A stretch of 64,000 bases of DNA from Mesorhizobium sp. (GTDB lineage Bacteria > Pseudomonadota > Alphaproteobacteria > Rhizobiales > Rhizobiaceae): the NCBI RefSeq assembly GCF_024710845.1, contig NZ_JANJTZ010000068.1:16695-80694 (forward strand), read 5' to 3'. The notes under the pieces are model-generated. The model made no database searches. It was given only the letters and a program-made list of their open reading frames with translations, and was not told the DNA's origin. Of the stretch, positions 52,883-61,070 are shown piece by piece. Each line of letters starts with the position of its first letter. The stretch's first letter is position 1. The position numbers and the translations under genes were made by a program.

Positions 52883-53869
52883 CTACCACTCACCCCGCCG
52901 CATCAGCGCCGGCGCCTTGCCAAACCCGGCCTTGAACGCCCGGCTGAAGGCCGATGCGGACGAAAACCCCGTCCGTGCAGCTATGTCCGCCATCGGCTCG
53001 GCCGTGTCGAGCACCAGCCGCCGCGCTACGGCCAGCCTGAGCCGCAGCGAATAGGCGCCCGGCGTTTCGCCGATCGAGCGCGAGAACATCAGCTCCAGCG
53101 CCCGCGCCGACAGGCCGACACGGCGCGCGATCGCGGCCACGGTCAGCGGCCGGTCGACATGGCTTTCCATCAGCCGGATCGCCTGCGCGAGGCGCGGGTC
53201 GTAGCCGTCGAGCCGGCCGAGCGAGACGAGCGGCTGGGCGTCGGTCGCCGCGCGCGCCTGGTCGTAGATGAACACCGAGGCGACATCGAGCGCCACCGCC
53301 ATGCCGAGACGCGACCGCACCAGATGCAGCATCAGGTCAAAGGTCGGTGACGCGCCGCCTGTGGTGAACACCGGCCCGTCGATGACGTAGCGGTCCGGCC
53401 GCACGTCCACGCCGGGAAAACTCGCGGCGAAGTCTTCGAGATCCTCCCAGTGCGTCGTCGCCGCACGCCCTTCCAACAGCCCGGCGCGACCGAGCAGCCA
53501 GCCGCCGGCCTCGATACCGCCGACCGCACGCGCCTGCCGCGCCGCCCGGCGAAAGCCGGACACCAGCGCCGGAGCCGTTTCATAGCGCGTACCGAAACCG
53601 CCGATCGCCAGCAGGACATCGGATTTCGTCGCCGGATCGAACCGCCCGGACACAGCCACCGACAGTCCTGACGTCGTCACCGGCTGCTCCCCATCGGCCG
53701 AGACGAGCGACCAGTCGAACACGGTTCGCCCCGCGATGCGGTTGGCCGCGCGCAGCGGATCGACCGTCGACGCGACGCACATGATCGATGAGCCCGAGAA
53801 CACCAGCATGGTCAGCCGTAGCGGCGAAGGGTCTGGCGCAAAGATAGAGAGTGCTTCGCTTTTCGACAT
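52883..53869 (-). CDS. GlxA-family (DJ-1/PfpI plus AraC) transcriptional regulator, CdhR-like
   Basis: A 328-residue activator with an N-terminal DJ-1/PfpI (GATase1-like) sensor domain (LTMLVFSGSSIMCVASTVDPLRAANRI, IGGFGTRYE, GGIEAGGWLLGRAGLLEGRAATTHW) and a C-terminal AraC DNA-binding domain (VAAIARRVGLSARALELMFSRSIGETP, MADIAARTGFSSASAFSRAFKAGFG). The DJ-1 nucleophile cysteine is absent, as is usual for ligand-sensing members. It is divergent from BKACE and carnitine dehydrogenase genes, the same arrangement as CdhR of Pseudomonas, so it is probably the carnitine-responsive activator. ATG 53869 is preferred over TTG 53890. Confidence 0.9.
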   Translation of the reverse strand: MSKSEALSIFAPDPSPLRLTMLVFSGSSIMCVASTVDPLRAANRIAGRTVFDWSLVSADGEQPVTTSGLSVAVSGRFDPATKSDVLLAIGGFGTRYETAPALVSGFRRAARQARAVGGIEAGGWLLGRAGLLEGRAATTHWEDLEDFAASFPGVDVRPDRYVIDGPVFTTGGASPTFDLMLHLVRSRLGMAVALDVASVFIYDQARAATDAQPLVSLGRLDGYDPRLAQAIRLMESHVDRPLTVAAIARRVGLSARALELMFSRSIGETPGAYSLRLRLAVARRLVLDTAEPMADIAARTGFSSASAFSRAFKAGFGKAPALMRRGEW

Positions 53870-53897
53870 ATCGATTTCGTAAATCGTCAAGCTTCGA

Positions 53898-53923
53898 TGC
53901 GCAAGCCGGGGGAAGCTTGCGCA
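53898..53923. promoter_or_regulatory. TGCGCAAG-N10-CTTGCGCA inverted repeat in the carnitine divergent promoter
   Basis: A perfect 8-bp inverted repeat overlapping a second one (CAAGCTTC at 53888, GAAGCTTG at 53912) in the 86-base gap between the regulator and the BKACE gene. It could be an operator for the AraC-type regulator, or a leader hairpin ahead of the GGAGGAG ribosome site. Confidence 0.45.
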
Positions 53924-53955
53924 GGTCGAATGCGATGCCCGGAGGAGAACTGCCC

Positions 53956-54879
53956 ATGCCGCTCGAGATGAATCGCGAGGTCTTCATCACCTGTGCCGTC
54001 ACCGGTTCGGGCGGAACGCAGGACCGCTCACCGCATGTGCCGCGCTCGCCAAAGCAGATCGCCGAGAGTGCCATCGCCGCCGCCAAGGCCGGAGCGGCGA
54101 TCGTCCACTGCCACGTCCGCGACCCGGAGACCGGCGCGCCGCGTCGCGACGTCGCACTCTATCGCGAGGTGACCGAGCGCATTCGCGACGCCGAAGTCGA
54201 CGTCGTGCTGAACCTCACCGCCGGCATGGGCGGCGACATGGTGTTCGGCGACGTGGAGAGCCCGCTGCCGCTGAAGGCCAAGGGCACCGACATGGGCGGC
54301 GCGTCGAACCGCATGGAACATGTGCGCCAGTGCCTGCCGGAAATCTGCACGCTCGACTGCGGCACGATGAATTTCGCCGAAGCCGACTACGTGATGACCA
54401 ACACGCCCGGCATGCTGCGTGCCATGGGCGGCATGATGACCAAACTCGGCGTGAAGCCCGAGATCGAGGCCTTCGACACCGGCCACCTCTGGTTCGCCAA
54501 GCAACTGGTCACCGAGGGCGTGCTGAAGCCCGATGCGCTGGTGCAACTCTGCATGGGTGTGCCGTGGGGCGCGCCGGACGACCTCAACACGTTCATGGCC
54601 ATGGTCAACAATGTGCCGAAGGAATGGACCTTCTCGGCCTTCGCTATCGGCCGCAACCAGATGGCCTATGTCGCGGCCTCGGTGCTCGCCGGCGGCAATG
54701 TCCGCGTCGGGCTGGAGGACAATCTGTGGCTCGACAAGGGCGTGCTGGCGACCAACGCCCAGCTGGTCGAGAAGGCGGTCACGGTGATCGAGAATCTCGG
54801 CGCCCGCGTCATCGGCCCGGCCGAGGTGCGCAAGAAGCTCAATCTGACCAAGCGCGCGCCTTTGGCGCTGGCGGCGTAG
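53956..54879 (+). CDS. Beta-keto acid cleavage enzyme (BKACE), probably 3-dehydrocarnitine-cleaving
   Basis: A 307-residue TIM-barrel enzyme of the 3-keto-5-aminohexanoate cleavage family. It has EVFITCAVTGSG at the start, the zinc ligands in AAIVHCHVRDPETG, NLTAGMGG, and MGVPWGAPDD with EIEAFDTGHLWFA. With acetyl-CoA, the carnitine-linked members turn 3-dehydrocarnitine into betainyl-CoA and acetoacetate. ATG 53956 follows GGAGGAG; the frame upstream is not coding. It is divergent from the CdhR-like regulator and followed by carnitine dehydrogenase, which fixes its role with fair confidence. Equivalent to Pseudomonas cdhC. Confidence 0.9.
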   Translation: MPLEMNREVFITCAVTGSGGTQDRSPHVPRSPKQIAESAIAAAKAGAAIVHCHVRDPETGAPRRDVALYREVTERIRDAEVDVVLNLTAGMGGDMVFGDVESPLPLKAKGTDMGGASNRMEHVRQCLPEICTLDCGTMNFAEADYVMTNTPGMLRAMGGMMTKLGVKPEIEAFDTGHLWFAKQLVTEGVLKPDALVQLCMGVPWGAPDDLNTFMAMVNNVPKEWTFSAFAIGRNQMAYVAASVLAGGNVRVGLEDNLWLDKGVLATNAQLVEKAVTVIENLGARVIGPAEVRKKLNLTKRAPLALAA

Positions 54880-54890
54880 GAGACGACGAT

Positions 54891-55961
54891 ATGACGATCA
54901 GCAAGGCAGCCTGCATCGGCGGTGGCGTCATCGGCGCGGGTTGGGTCGCCCGCCTCGTGCTGAACGGCATCGACGTCGCGGTCTTCGATCCGGACCCCCA
55001 GGCCAAGCGCAAGGTCGACGAGGTGATGAAAGGCGCACGGCGCGCCTACAAGCGCCTGGCGACCGCCGGTCTGCCGAAGGAAGGCAGGATCACCTACGCC
55101 AAGACGATCGCCGAGGCGGTCGCCGACGCCGACTTCATCCAGGAAAGCGTGCCGGAACGGCTCGCGCTCAAGCACAAGGTATTGGCGGAGATCGACGCGC
55201 ATGCGCCGTCTTCGGCGCTCATCGGCTCATCGACCTCGGGCATCAAGCCGACCGACATGCAGGTCGCGATGAAAAAGCACCCGGAACGGCTGGTCGTCGG
55301 CCACCCGTTCAATCCGGTCTACCTGCTGCCGATCGTCGAGATCGTCGGCGGCGAGCAGACCTGGCCGGAGGCGATCGAACTCGCCCGCGAGTATTATGCC
55401 GAAATCGGCATGAAGCCGGTCGTCATCCGCAAGGAGATTGAGGCCTTCGTCGGGGACCGGTTGCTGGAAGCCATGTGGCGCGAGGCTCTGTGGCTGATCA
55501 AGGACGGCATCTGCACGGTCGAGGAACTGGACGACATCATGCGCTACGGCTTCGGCCTGCGCTGGGCGCAGATGGGCATGTTCCAGATCTACCGCGTCGC
55601 CGGCGGCGAGGCGGGCATGCGCCATTTCATGGCGCAGTTCGGGCCCTGCCTCTCCTGGCCCTGGACCAAGCTGATGGACGTGCCGGAGTTCAACGACGAG
55701 CTGGTCGACCTGATCGCCGGCCAGTCCGACGAACAGTCCGGCAAATGGTCGATCCGCGAACTCGAAAAGATCCGCGACGACAATCTGGTCGCGATCATGG
55801 AAGCGCTGTCGAAGGAGAACAAGGGCAAGGGCTGGGGCGCGGGCGAGCTGCACAAGGGCTATGTGAAACAGCTCGGCGCGGCGTCGAAGGCGAAGGTCTC
55901 GAAGGCTGCGGAAAAGGCGAAGGCGACGAAGCCGAAGAAGGTAGCGAAGGGGAAGAAATGA
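54891..55961 (+). CDS. L-carnitine dehydrogenase with Lys/Ala-rich C-terminal tail
   Basis: A 356-residue NAD-dependent dehydrogenase of the 3-hydroxyacyl-CoA dehydrogenase fold that oxidises L-carnitine to 3-dehydrocarnitine. Rossmann motif ACIGGGVIGAGWVA (7-20), SSTSGIKPTDMQ, the catalytic His in VVGHPFNPVYLLPIVEI and WREALWLIKDGICTVEELDDIMRYGFGLRWA are all typical. In several rhizobia this protein continues into a thioesterase domain; here the catalytic part ends near residue 320 and a basic tail rich in Lys and Ala (AKATKPKK-like) follows. AGGAGACGACGAT precedes ATG 54891. Equivalent to lcdH/cdhA. Confidence 0.93.
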   Translation: MTISKAACIGGGVIGAGWVARLVLNGIDVAVFDPDPQAKRKVDEVMKGARRAYKRLATAGLPKEGRITYAKTIAEAVADADFIQESVPERLALKHKVLAEIDAHAPSSALIGSSTSGIKPTDMQVAMKKHPERLVVGHPFNPVYLLPIVEIVGGEQTWPEAIELAREYYAEIGMKPVVIRKEIEAFVGDRLLEAMWREALWLIKDGICTVEELDDIMRYGFGLRWAQMGMFQIYRVAGGEAGMRHFMAQFGPCLSWPWTKLMDVPEFNDELVDLIAGQSDEQSGKWSIRELEKIRDDNLVAIMEALSKENKGKGWGAGELHKGYVKQLGAASKAKVSKAAEKAKATKPKKVAKGKK

Positions 55962-55971
55962 TCGCCTTTTC

Positions 55972-56138
55972 GCCCCCTCCACCGCCTTCGGCGGTCCCCC
56001 TCCCCCGTAAACGGGGGAGGATCGAGGCCGCAGAGGGCCGCAACGCAGGATCCTCCCCTGCGGAGCGGGGGGGCCGAAGGACGGGCGAGACAAGCGGCTC
56101 GCCCCGACAAGGCACCACGCGAAGCGTGGTGGAGGGCG
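55972..56138. repeat. Composite palindromic intergenic repeat
   Basis: Starts CCCCCTCCACC and ends GGTGGAGGG, with inner hairpins CCGCCTTCGGCGG, CTCCCCCGTAAACGGGGGAG and CACCACGCGAAGCGTGGTG. It is closely related to the element at 39005 but carries an extra inserted stretch. It separates the carnitine dehydrogenase from the acyl-CoA dehydrogenase gene, and nothing else is visible in this gap. Confidence 0.75.
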
Positions 56139-56172
56139 CGCAGTTGCAGCCTCCGGCATTGGAGCCACGCCC

Positions 56173-57336
56173 ATGAACTTCGGCCTCACCGACGAGCAGA
56201 AGCTGATCGTCGAGACGACGCGCGCCTTCGTCGAGACGGAACTCTATCCGCACGAGGCGCAGGTCGAGCGCACCGGCCGGCTGGAGATGGACCTGATCAA
56301 GGAGCTGCAGCAGAAGGCGATGGCTGCCGGGCTCTACGCGGCCAACATGCCCGAGGAGGTCGGCGGCGCGGGGCTCGATACGTTGTCCTGGCTGCTCTAC
56401 GAAAAGGAACTCGGCCGCGCCAACTATGCGCTGCACTGGACCTGCGTCGCGCGCCCGTCGAACATCCTCCTCGCCGGCACCGAGGAGCAGCGCCAGAGAT
56501 ATCTCTACCCCTGCATCCGCGGCGAGACCTGGGACTGCCTCGCCATGACCGAGCCTGGCGCAGGCTCCGACCTGCGCGGCATGAAGGCCACCGCCAGGCA
56601 GGACGGCGACGACTGGGTCCTCAACGGCACCAAGCATTTCATCAGCCACGCCGACATCGCCGGCTTCGCGATCGTCTTCATGGCATCGGGCGAGGAGGAG
56701 ACGTCGCGCGGCAAGCGCAAGAAGATCACCGCTTTCTTCGTCGACAAGGGCACGCCGGGTTTCACCGTGCGCGACGGCTACCGCAACGTCTCGCACCGCG
56801 GCTACACCAATGCGATTCTCGAATTCGATGACTGCAGGCTTCCCAAGGAGCAGATCCTGGGCGAGGTGCATCGCGGCTTCGAGGTGGCCAATTCCTGGCT
56901 CGGCGCCACCCGCCTCCAGGTTGCCTCCACCTGTCTCGGCCGCGCCGAGCGCGCGCTGCAGCATTCGATCGAATATGCCGCGAGCCGCGAGCAGTTCGGC
57001 CAGCAGATCGGCAAGTTCCAGGGCGTGTCGTTCAAACTTGCCGACATGGCGATGGAACTGAAAGCCGCCGAGCTGCTCACCCGCGAGGCCGGCTGGAAAT
57101 ACGACCAGGGCACGGTCACCGACGAGGACATGGCGATGGCCAAGCTCAAGGCAACCGAGGTGCTGGCCTTCATCGCCGACGAGGCGATCCAGATCCACGG
57201 CGGCATGGGCCTGATGGACGACCTGCCGCTCGAACGGATCTGGCGCGACGCCCGCGTCGAGCGCATATGGGAAGGCACGAGCGAGATCCAGCGGCATATC
57301 ATCAGCCGGGCTTTGCTGCGTCAGGTCGGGGGCTAG
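56173..57336 (+). CDS. Acyl-CoA dehydrogenase (candidate gamma-butyrobetainyl-CoA/crotonobetainyl-CoA enzyme)
   Basis: A 387-residue FAD enzyme introducing a double bond between C2 and C3 of an acyl-CoA. Family signatures are MTEPGAGSDLRGMKATA, HFISHADIAGF, GFEVANSWLGATRLQVA, and the ending EAIQIHGGMGLMDDLPLERIWRDARVERIWEGTSEIQ with the catalytic Glu in WEGTSE. The flanking carnitine dehydrogenase, ligase and CaiD-like genes suggest that it oxidises gamma-butyrobetainyl-CoA to crotonobetainyl-CoA, the reverse of the E. coli CaiA reaction. The general assignment is certain, the substrate inferred. Confidence 0.9.
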   Translation: MNFGLTDEQKLIVETTRAFVETELYPHEAQVERTGRLEMDLIKELQQKAMAAGLYAANMPEEVGGAGLDTLSWLLYEKELGRANYALHWTCVARPSNILLAGTEEQRQRYLYPCIRGETWDCLAMTEPGAGSDLRGMKATARQDGDDWVLNGTKHFISHADIAGFAIVFMASGEEETSRGKRKKITAFFVDKGTPGFTVRDGYRNVSHRGYTNAILEFDDCRLPKEQILGEVHRGFEVANSWLGATRLQVASTCLGRAERALQHSIEYAASREQFGQQIGKFQGVSFKLADMAMELKAAELLTREAGWKYDQGTVTDEDMAMAKLKATEVLAFIADEAIQIHGGMGLMDDLPLERIWRDARVERIWEGTSEIQRHIISRALLRQVGG

Positions 57337-57344
57337 AGCCGTTC

Positions 57345-58076
57345 ATGGCGACCGGCATCCGCGAGACCGACCTCTATCTGCCCGTCAAGCGCATGCTCGA
57401 GGGGCAAGGCTACACGGTCAAGGGCGAGGTTGGGGCGGTCGACGTCGTCGCGGTGCGGGACGGCGACGAGCCGGTCATCGTCGAGCTGAAGGCGGGGTTC
57501 TCGCTGTCGCTCTTCCACCAGGCGATCCAGCGCCAGTCGATCTGCGACGCGGTCTACGTGGCGGTGCCGCGCGGCGCCGGGCGCGCTTCCTACAAGGCGT
57601 TGGCCGACAACCAGGCCCTCTGTCGCCGGCTCGGGCTCGGCCTGCTCTCGGTGCGCCTCAGCGACGGCTTCGTCGAAATCCATTGCGATCCGGCGCCGTA
57701 CAAGCCGCGCCAATCCAAGCCACGCAAAACGCGGTTGCTGCGCGAATTCGCCCGGCTGGTGGGTGATCCCAACAACGGCGGCTCGACCCGGCGCAACCTC
57801 GTCACCGGATACCGCCAGGAGGTGCTCGTCTGCCTGCGCATGCTCGGCGACCAAGGGCCGAGCAAGGCGGCCGAGGTCGCTCGCGCGACCCGCATCGCGC
57901 ATGCACGCCGCCTAATGGCCGACAACCACTACGGCTGGTTCGAGCGTGTTGCGACCGGGATCTATGCCCTGTCGCCCAAGGGCGTGACCGCCATCGAGGA
58001 CTATGCCGCAGAGCTGGAAAAGCTGGCCGCCGGCAGCTCCGACGAAACCTCCCCCAAGATGACGATCACCCCATGA
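57345..58076 (+). CDS. DUF2161 protein, predicted PD-(D/E)XK-type phosphodiesterase
   Basis: A 243-residue cytoplasmic protein. VGAVDVVAVRDGDEPVIVELKAGFSLSLFHQAIQRQ (about residues 24-60) matches the nuclease-fold core D...(E)XK with the ELK motif; the middle is basic (PRQSKPRKTRLLREFARL), and the C-terminal 90 residues look like a winged helix (LRMLGDQGPSKAAEVARATRIAHARRLMADNHYGWFERV). So it is a probable nuclease-fold plus DNA-binding protein. It is embedded in a catabolic operon, nine bases after the acyl-CoA dehydrogenase and overlapping the ligase gene by ATGA. Actual nuclease activity is unproven. Confidence 0.82.
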   Translation: MATGIRETDLYLPVKRMLEGQGYTVKGEVGAVDVVAVRDGDEPVIVELKAGFSLSLFHQAIQRQSICDAVYVAVPRGAGRASYKALADNQALCRRLGLGLLSVRLSDGFVEIHCDPAPYKPRQSKPRKTRLLREFARLVGDPNNGGSTRRNLVTGYRQEVLVCLRMLGDQGPSKAAEVARATRIAHARRLMADNHYGWFERVATGIYALSPKGVTAIEDYAAELEKLAAGSSDETSPKMTITP

Positions 58077-60217
58077 CCCGCCTCGAACGCCTGCTCCGAC
58101 CCAGATCCATCTGCGTCGTCGGCGGCGGCGGGTTCGGCACCAACGTGGTCAAGCAGACGCTGAAGATGAAGTTCCCCGGCGATCTGTGGGTCGTGCACCC
58201 GACCAAAGAGACGGTCGAGGGCGTGAGGGCCTACAAGACTATAGCAGACCTTCCCGGTGCGCCGGACGCCGTCTTCATCGGCGTCAACCGCAACCTGACC
58301 ATCGACGTGATCCGCCAGCTGCGCGCCAAGGGCGCCGGCGGCGCGGTCTGCTTCGCCGCGGGCTTCCGCGAGACTGGCGCCTACGACGCAGAGGGTGAGC
58401 GCCTGCAGCGCGACCTGATCGAGGCGGCCGGCGACATGCCGGTCATCGGCCCCAATTGCTACGGCCTGATCAACTATGCCGACGGCGCGCTGCTGTGGCC
58501 CGACCAGCATGGCGGGCGGCGGCTGAAGCCGGACGAAAAGGGCGCCGCGATCATCACCCAGTCGTCGAACATCGCCTGCAACCTCACCATGCAGACGCGC
58601 GGCCTGCCGGTGGCCTATCTGATGACCGCCGGCAACCAGGCGCAGACCGGACTGTCCGAAATGGCGCTCGGCCTGATCGAGGACGAGCGGGTCTCCTCGC
58701 TTGGCCTGCACATCGAAGGGTTCGACTCGACGGCCGGCTTCGAGCGCCTGGCCGCCCGGGCACGCGAGCTTCGCAAGCCGATCGTCGCGATGAAAGTCGG
58801 CCGCTCGGAGCAGGCGCGCGCCGCGACCGTCTCGCACACCGCCTCGCTGGCGGGGTCTGACGCGGCATCGGACGCGTTCCTGCGGCGCCTCGGCATCCCG
58901 CGTGTGGATACGATCCCGTCCTTCCTCGAGACGCTGAAGTTCTTCCATGCGATCGGTCCGCTGCCGGGCAACAGGCTGTCGTCGATGAGCTGTTCCGGCG
59001 GCGAGGCTTCGGTCATGGCCGACAGCGCCGAGGGCCGCGGCGTGCGCTTTCCGGCCCTGACGTCGGAGCACAGGGCGCGCGTCTCGGCAGCGCTCGGCCC
59101 TCTGGTCGCGGTCGCCAATCCGCTCGACTACAACACCTACATCTGGAACAACGAGCCGGCGATGACGGCCGTCTTCTCGGCGATGGTCTCCGGCGGCTTC
59201 GACTTGAACATCCTGGTGCTCGATTTCCCCCGCACCGACCGCTGCTCGGACGCCGACTGGTGGCCGACGGTCAACGCGTTCGAGACGGCGCTGAAAGCCA
59301 ATGCCGCCAGGGGCGCGATCGTCACGTCGATGGGCGAGAACATCCCCGAGGCGCATGCCGAGGAATTGCTCCGCCGCGGTATCGTGCCGATCCTCGGCAT
59401 CGCGGAAGCCATGGACGCGGCCGAGGCGGCGGTGATGGTGGGAGAGGCGTGGGCGAGGCCCGCCGCGGTCGCCGTCGGAAGTGTCATACCCCCCTCTGGC
59501 AGGCCAGAGCGGGGCTCTGAAGCGAATACTACGCCTGATGAGGCCGCCGCCAAAGCCATGCTGGCCGCCGTCGGCCTGACCGTCCCCGCCGGCCGCCGCG
59601 CCGCGACCGCCGACGAAGCCGCCGCTGCGTCCGAGACCCTCGGCTATCCCGTCGCCGTGAAGGCGCTGGGTGTCGCACACAAGTCCGAGACGGGCGCGGT
59701 TAAGCTCGGCCTGCGCGATGTGGGGAGCGTCCGCGCGGCTGCCGACGCCATGACCGGTCTCGGCACCGGCCTCTATGTCGAGCGGATGGTGACCGGCGCG
59801 GTCGCCGAGCTTATCGTCGGCATCACACGCGACCCGCTGTTCGGCCCGGTCATGACCGTCGGCACCGGCGGCGTGCTGGTCGAACTGCTGAAAGATTCCG
59901 TGACGCTGCTGCTTCCATCATCGCGCAATGACATCGAGGACGCCCTGCGCTCCCTGCAGATGTTCCCGCTGCTCGACGGCTATCGCGGCCGGCCGAAAGC
60001 CGACCTTTACGCTGCGATCGACGCCATCCAGAGGATCGCGGATTTCGCCCTGGTCACCGACGTGGCGGAGATGGACATCAACCCGCTCATTGTCTGTGCC
60101 GAGGGCCAGGGCGCCTGGGTTGCGGACGCATTGATGGTTTTCACTCCGGCCTCAGACTTTTTGCTTGGTCGCGTCAAAGGTGCAGGCGAGGATATTGCTG
60201 GATCAGACTTTGTCTAG
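58073..60217 (+). CDS. NDP-forming acyl-CoA synthetase (acetate-CoA ligase family)
   Basis: A 714-residue fused ligase. The CoA-binding Rossmann domain is at about 1-130 (RPRSICVVGGGGFGTNVV), succinyl-CoA-ligase-like domains at about 140-450 with the phospho-histidine loop ATVSHTASLAGSDAASD, and an ATP-grasp domain from about 490 (LGYPVAVKALGVAHKSETGAVKLGL, TVGTGGVLVELLKDSVTLLLP, AEMDINPLIV). It makes acyl-CoA from ATP while forming ADP, or the reverse. A short Pro/Ser-rich linker (about residues 470-485) joins the halves. In this cluster gamma-butyrobetaine, carnitine or betaine are plausible substrates. Confidence 0.9.
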   Translation: MTRLERLLRPRSICVVGGGGFGTNVVKQTLKMKFPGDLWVVHPTKETVEGVRAYKTIADLPGAPDAVFIGVNRNLTIDVIRQLRAKGAGGAVCFAAGFRETGAYDAEGERLQRDLIEAAGDMPVIGPNCYGLINYADGALLWPDQHGGRRLKPDEKGAAIITQSSNIACNLTMQTRGLPVAYLMTAGNQAQTGLSEMALGLIEDERVSSLGLHIEGFDSTAGFERLAARARELRKPIVAMKVGRSEQARAATVSHTASLAGSDAASDAFLRRLGIPRVDTIPSFLETLKFFHAIGPLPGNRLSSMSCSGGEASVMADSAEGRGVRFPALTSEHRARVSAALGPLVAVANPLDYNTYIWNNEPAMTAVFSAMVSGGFDLNILVLDFPRTDRCSDADWWPTVNAFETALKANAARGAIVTSMGENIPEAHAEELLRRGIVPILGIAEAMDAAEAAVMVGEAWARPAAVAVGSVIPPSGRPERGSEANTTPDEAAAKAMLAAVGLTVPAGRRAATADEAAAASETLGYPVAVKALGVAHKSETGAVKLGLRDVGSVRAAADAMTGLGTGLYVERMVTGAVAELIVGITRDPLFGPVMTVGTGGVLVELLKDSVTLLLPSSRNDIEDALRSLQMFPLLDGYRGRPKADLYAAIDAIQRIADFALVTDVAEMDINPLIVCAEGQGAWVADALMVFTPASDFLLGRVKGAGEDIAGSDFV

Positions 60218-60290
60218 GTCAGCCCCTACCCCGACCGGCCCCGCCGGTTGACTTTCAGATCGAGGGCAGAGGCAAACGCGGGAGGAATTC

Positions 60291-61070
60291 ATGTCCGTCA
60301 TCACCTTGCGCAGCGATGGTCCGGTCCTCGAGGTCACGCTCGACCGTCCGAAGGCCAATGCCATCGACCTCGCCACCTCGCGCCTGATGGGCGACACGTT
60401 CAAGGCGTTCCGCGACGATCCCTACCTGCGCGTGGCGATCGTCAGGACGGCGGGCGAAAAGTTCTTCTCGGCCGGCTGGGACCTGAAGGCAGCCGCAGAT
60501 GGCGACGCAGTCGACGGCGACTACGGCGTCGGCGGGTTCGGCGGCCTGCAGGAACTGATCGACATGAACAAGCCGGTGATCGCCTGCGTCGACGGCATGG
60601 CGGTGGGCGGCGGCTTCGAGCTGGCGCTGTCCTGCGACCTGATCTACGCCTCGGAGCAGTCCTCCTTCGCCCTGCCCGAGATCCGCGCCGGCACGCTGGC
60701 GGACGCCGCCACCGTCAAGCTGCCGAAGCGCATCCCCTACCACGTCGCCATGGACCTGCTTCTGACCGGCCGCTGGATGGACGTCCAGGAGGCGCATCGC
60801 TGGGGCCTGGTCAACGAGGTGCTGCCGAGGGAGAGGCTCGAAGCCCGCGTCTGGGAGGTCGCACGCCTGCTCGTCTCCGGTCCGCCGCTGGTCTTCGCGG
60901 CCATCAAGGAAGTCGCCCGCGAGGCCGAATCGATGGGCTTCCAGGAGGCGATGAACTGGATCACAAAGCGCAAGTTCCGCACCGTCGACGCGCTCTACGG
61001 CTCGGAGGACAATCTCGAAGGCTTCAAGGCGTTTGCCGAGAAGCGCGACCCGGTGTGGAAGGGGAAATAG
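60291..61070 (+). CDS. caiD: Carnitinyl-CoA dehydratase (CaiD-like enoyl-CoA hydratase)
   Basis: A 259-residue crotonase-fold enzyme interconverting carnitinyl-CoA and crotonobetainyl-CoA. The segments FFSAGWDLKAAADGD, GGFGGLQELIDMNKPVIACVDG and GGGFELALSCDLIYASE, and the ending AFAEKRDPVWKGK, follow E. coli CaiD almost word for word, more closely than general enoyl-CoA hydratases. GGGAGGAATTC precedes ATG 60291. It overlaps the hydrolase gene by one base. Its presence strongly supports a CoA-thioester branch of carnitine metabolism here. Confidence 0.92.
   Translation: MSVITLRSDGPVLEVTLDRPKANAIDLATSRLMGDTFKAFRDDPYLRVAIVRTAGEKFFSAGWDLKAAADGDAVDGDYGVGGFGGLQELIDMNKPVIACVDGMAVGGGFELALSCDLIYASEQSSFALPEIRAGTLADAATVKLPKRIPYHVAMDLLLTGRWMDVQEAHRWGLVNEVLPRERLEARVWEVARLLVSGPPLVFAAIKEVAREAESMGFQEAMNWITKRKFRTVDALYGSEDNLEGFKAFAEKRDPVWKGK

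Noticed and set aside
55795..57297. A 500-codon minus-strand frame across the composite repeat and the acyl-CoA dehydrogenase gene
   Set aside because: Shadow frame; it reads through an intergenic palindromic element and has no domain.
58001..59680. A 559-codon open frame on the minus strand
   Set aside because: Antisense of the NDP-forming acyl-CoA synthetase; no recognisable domain.
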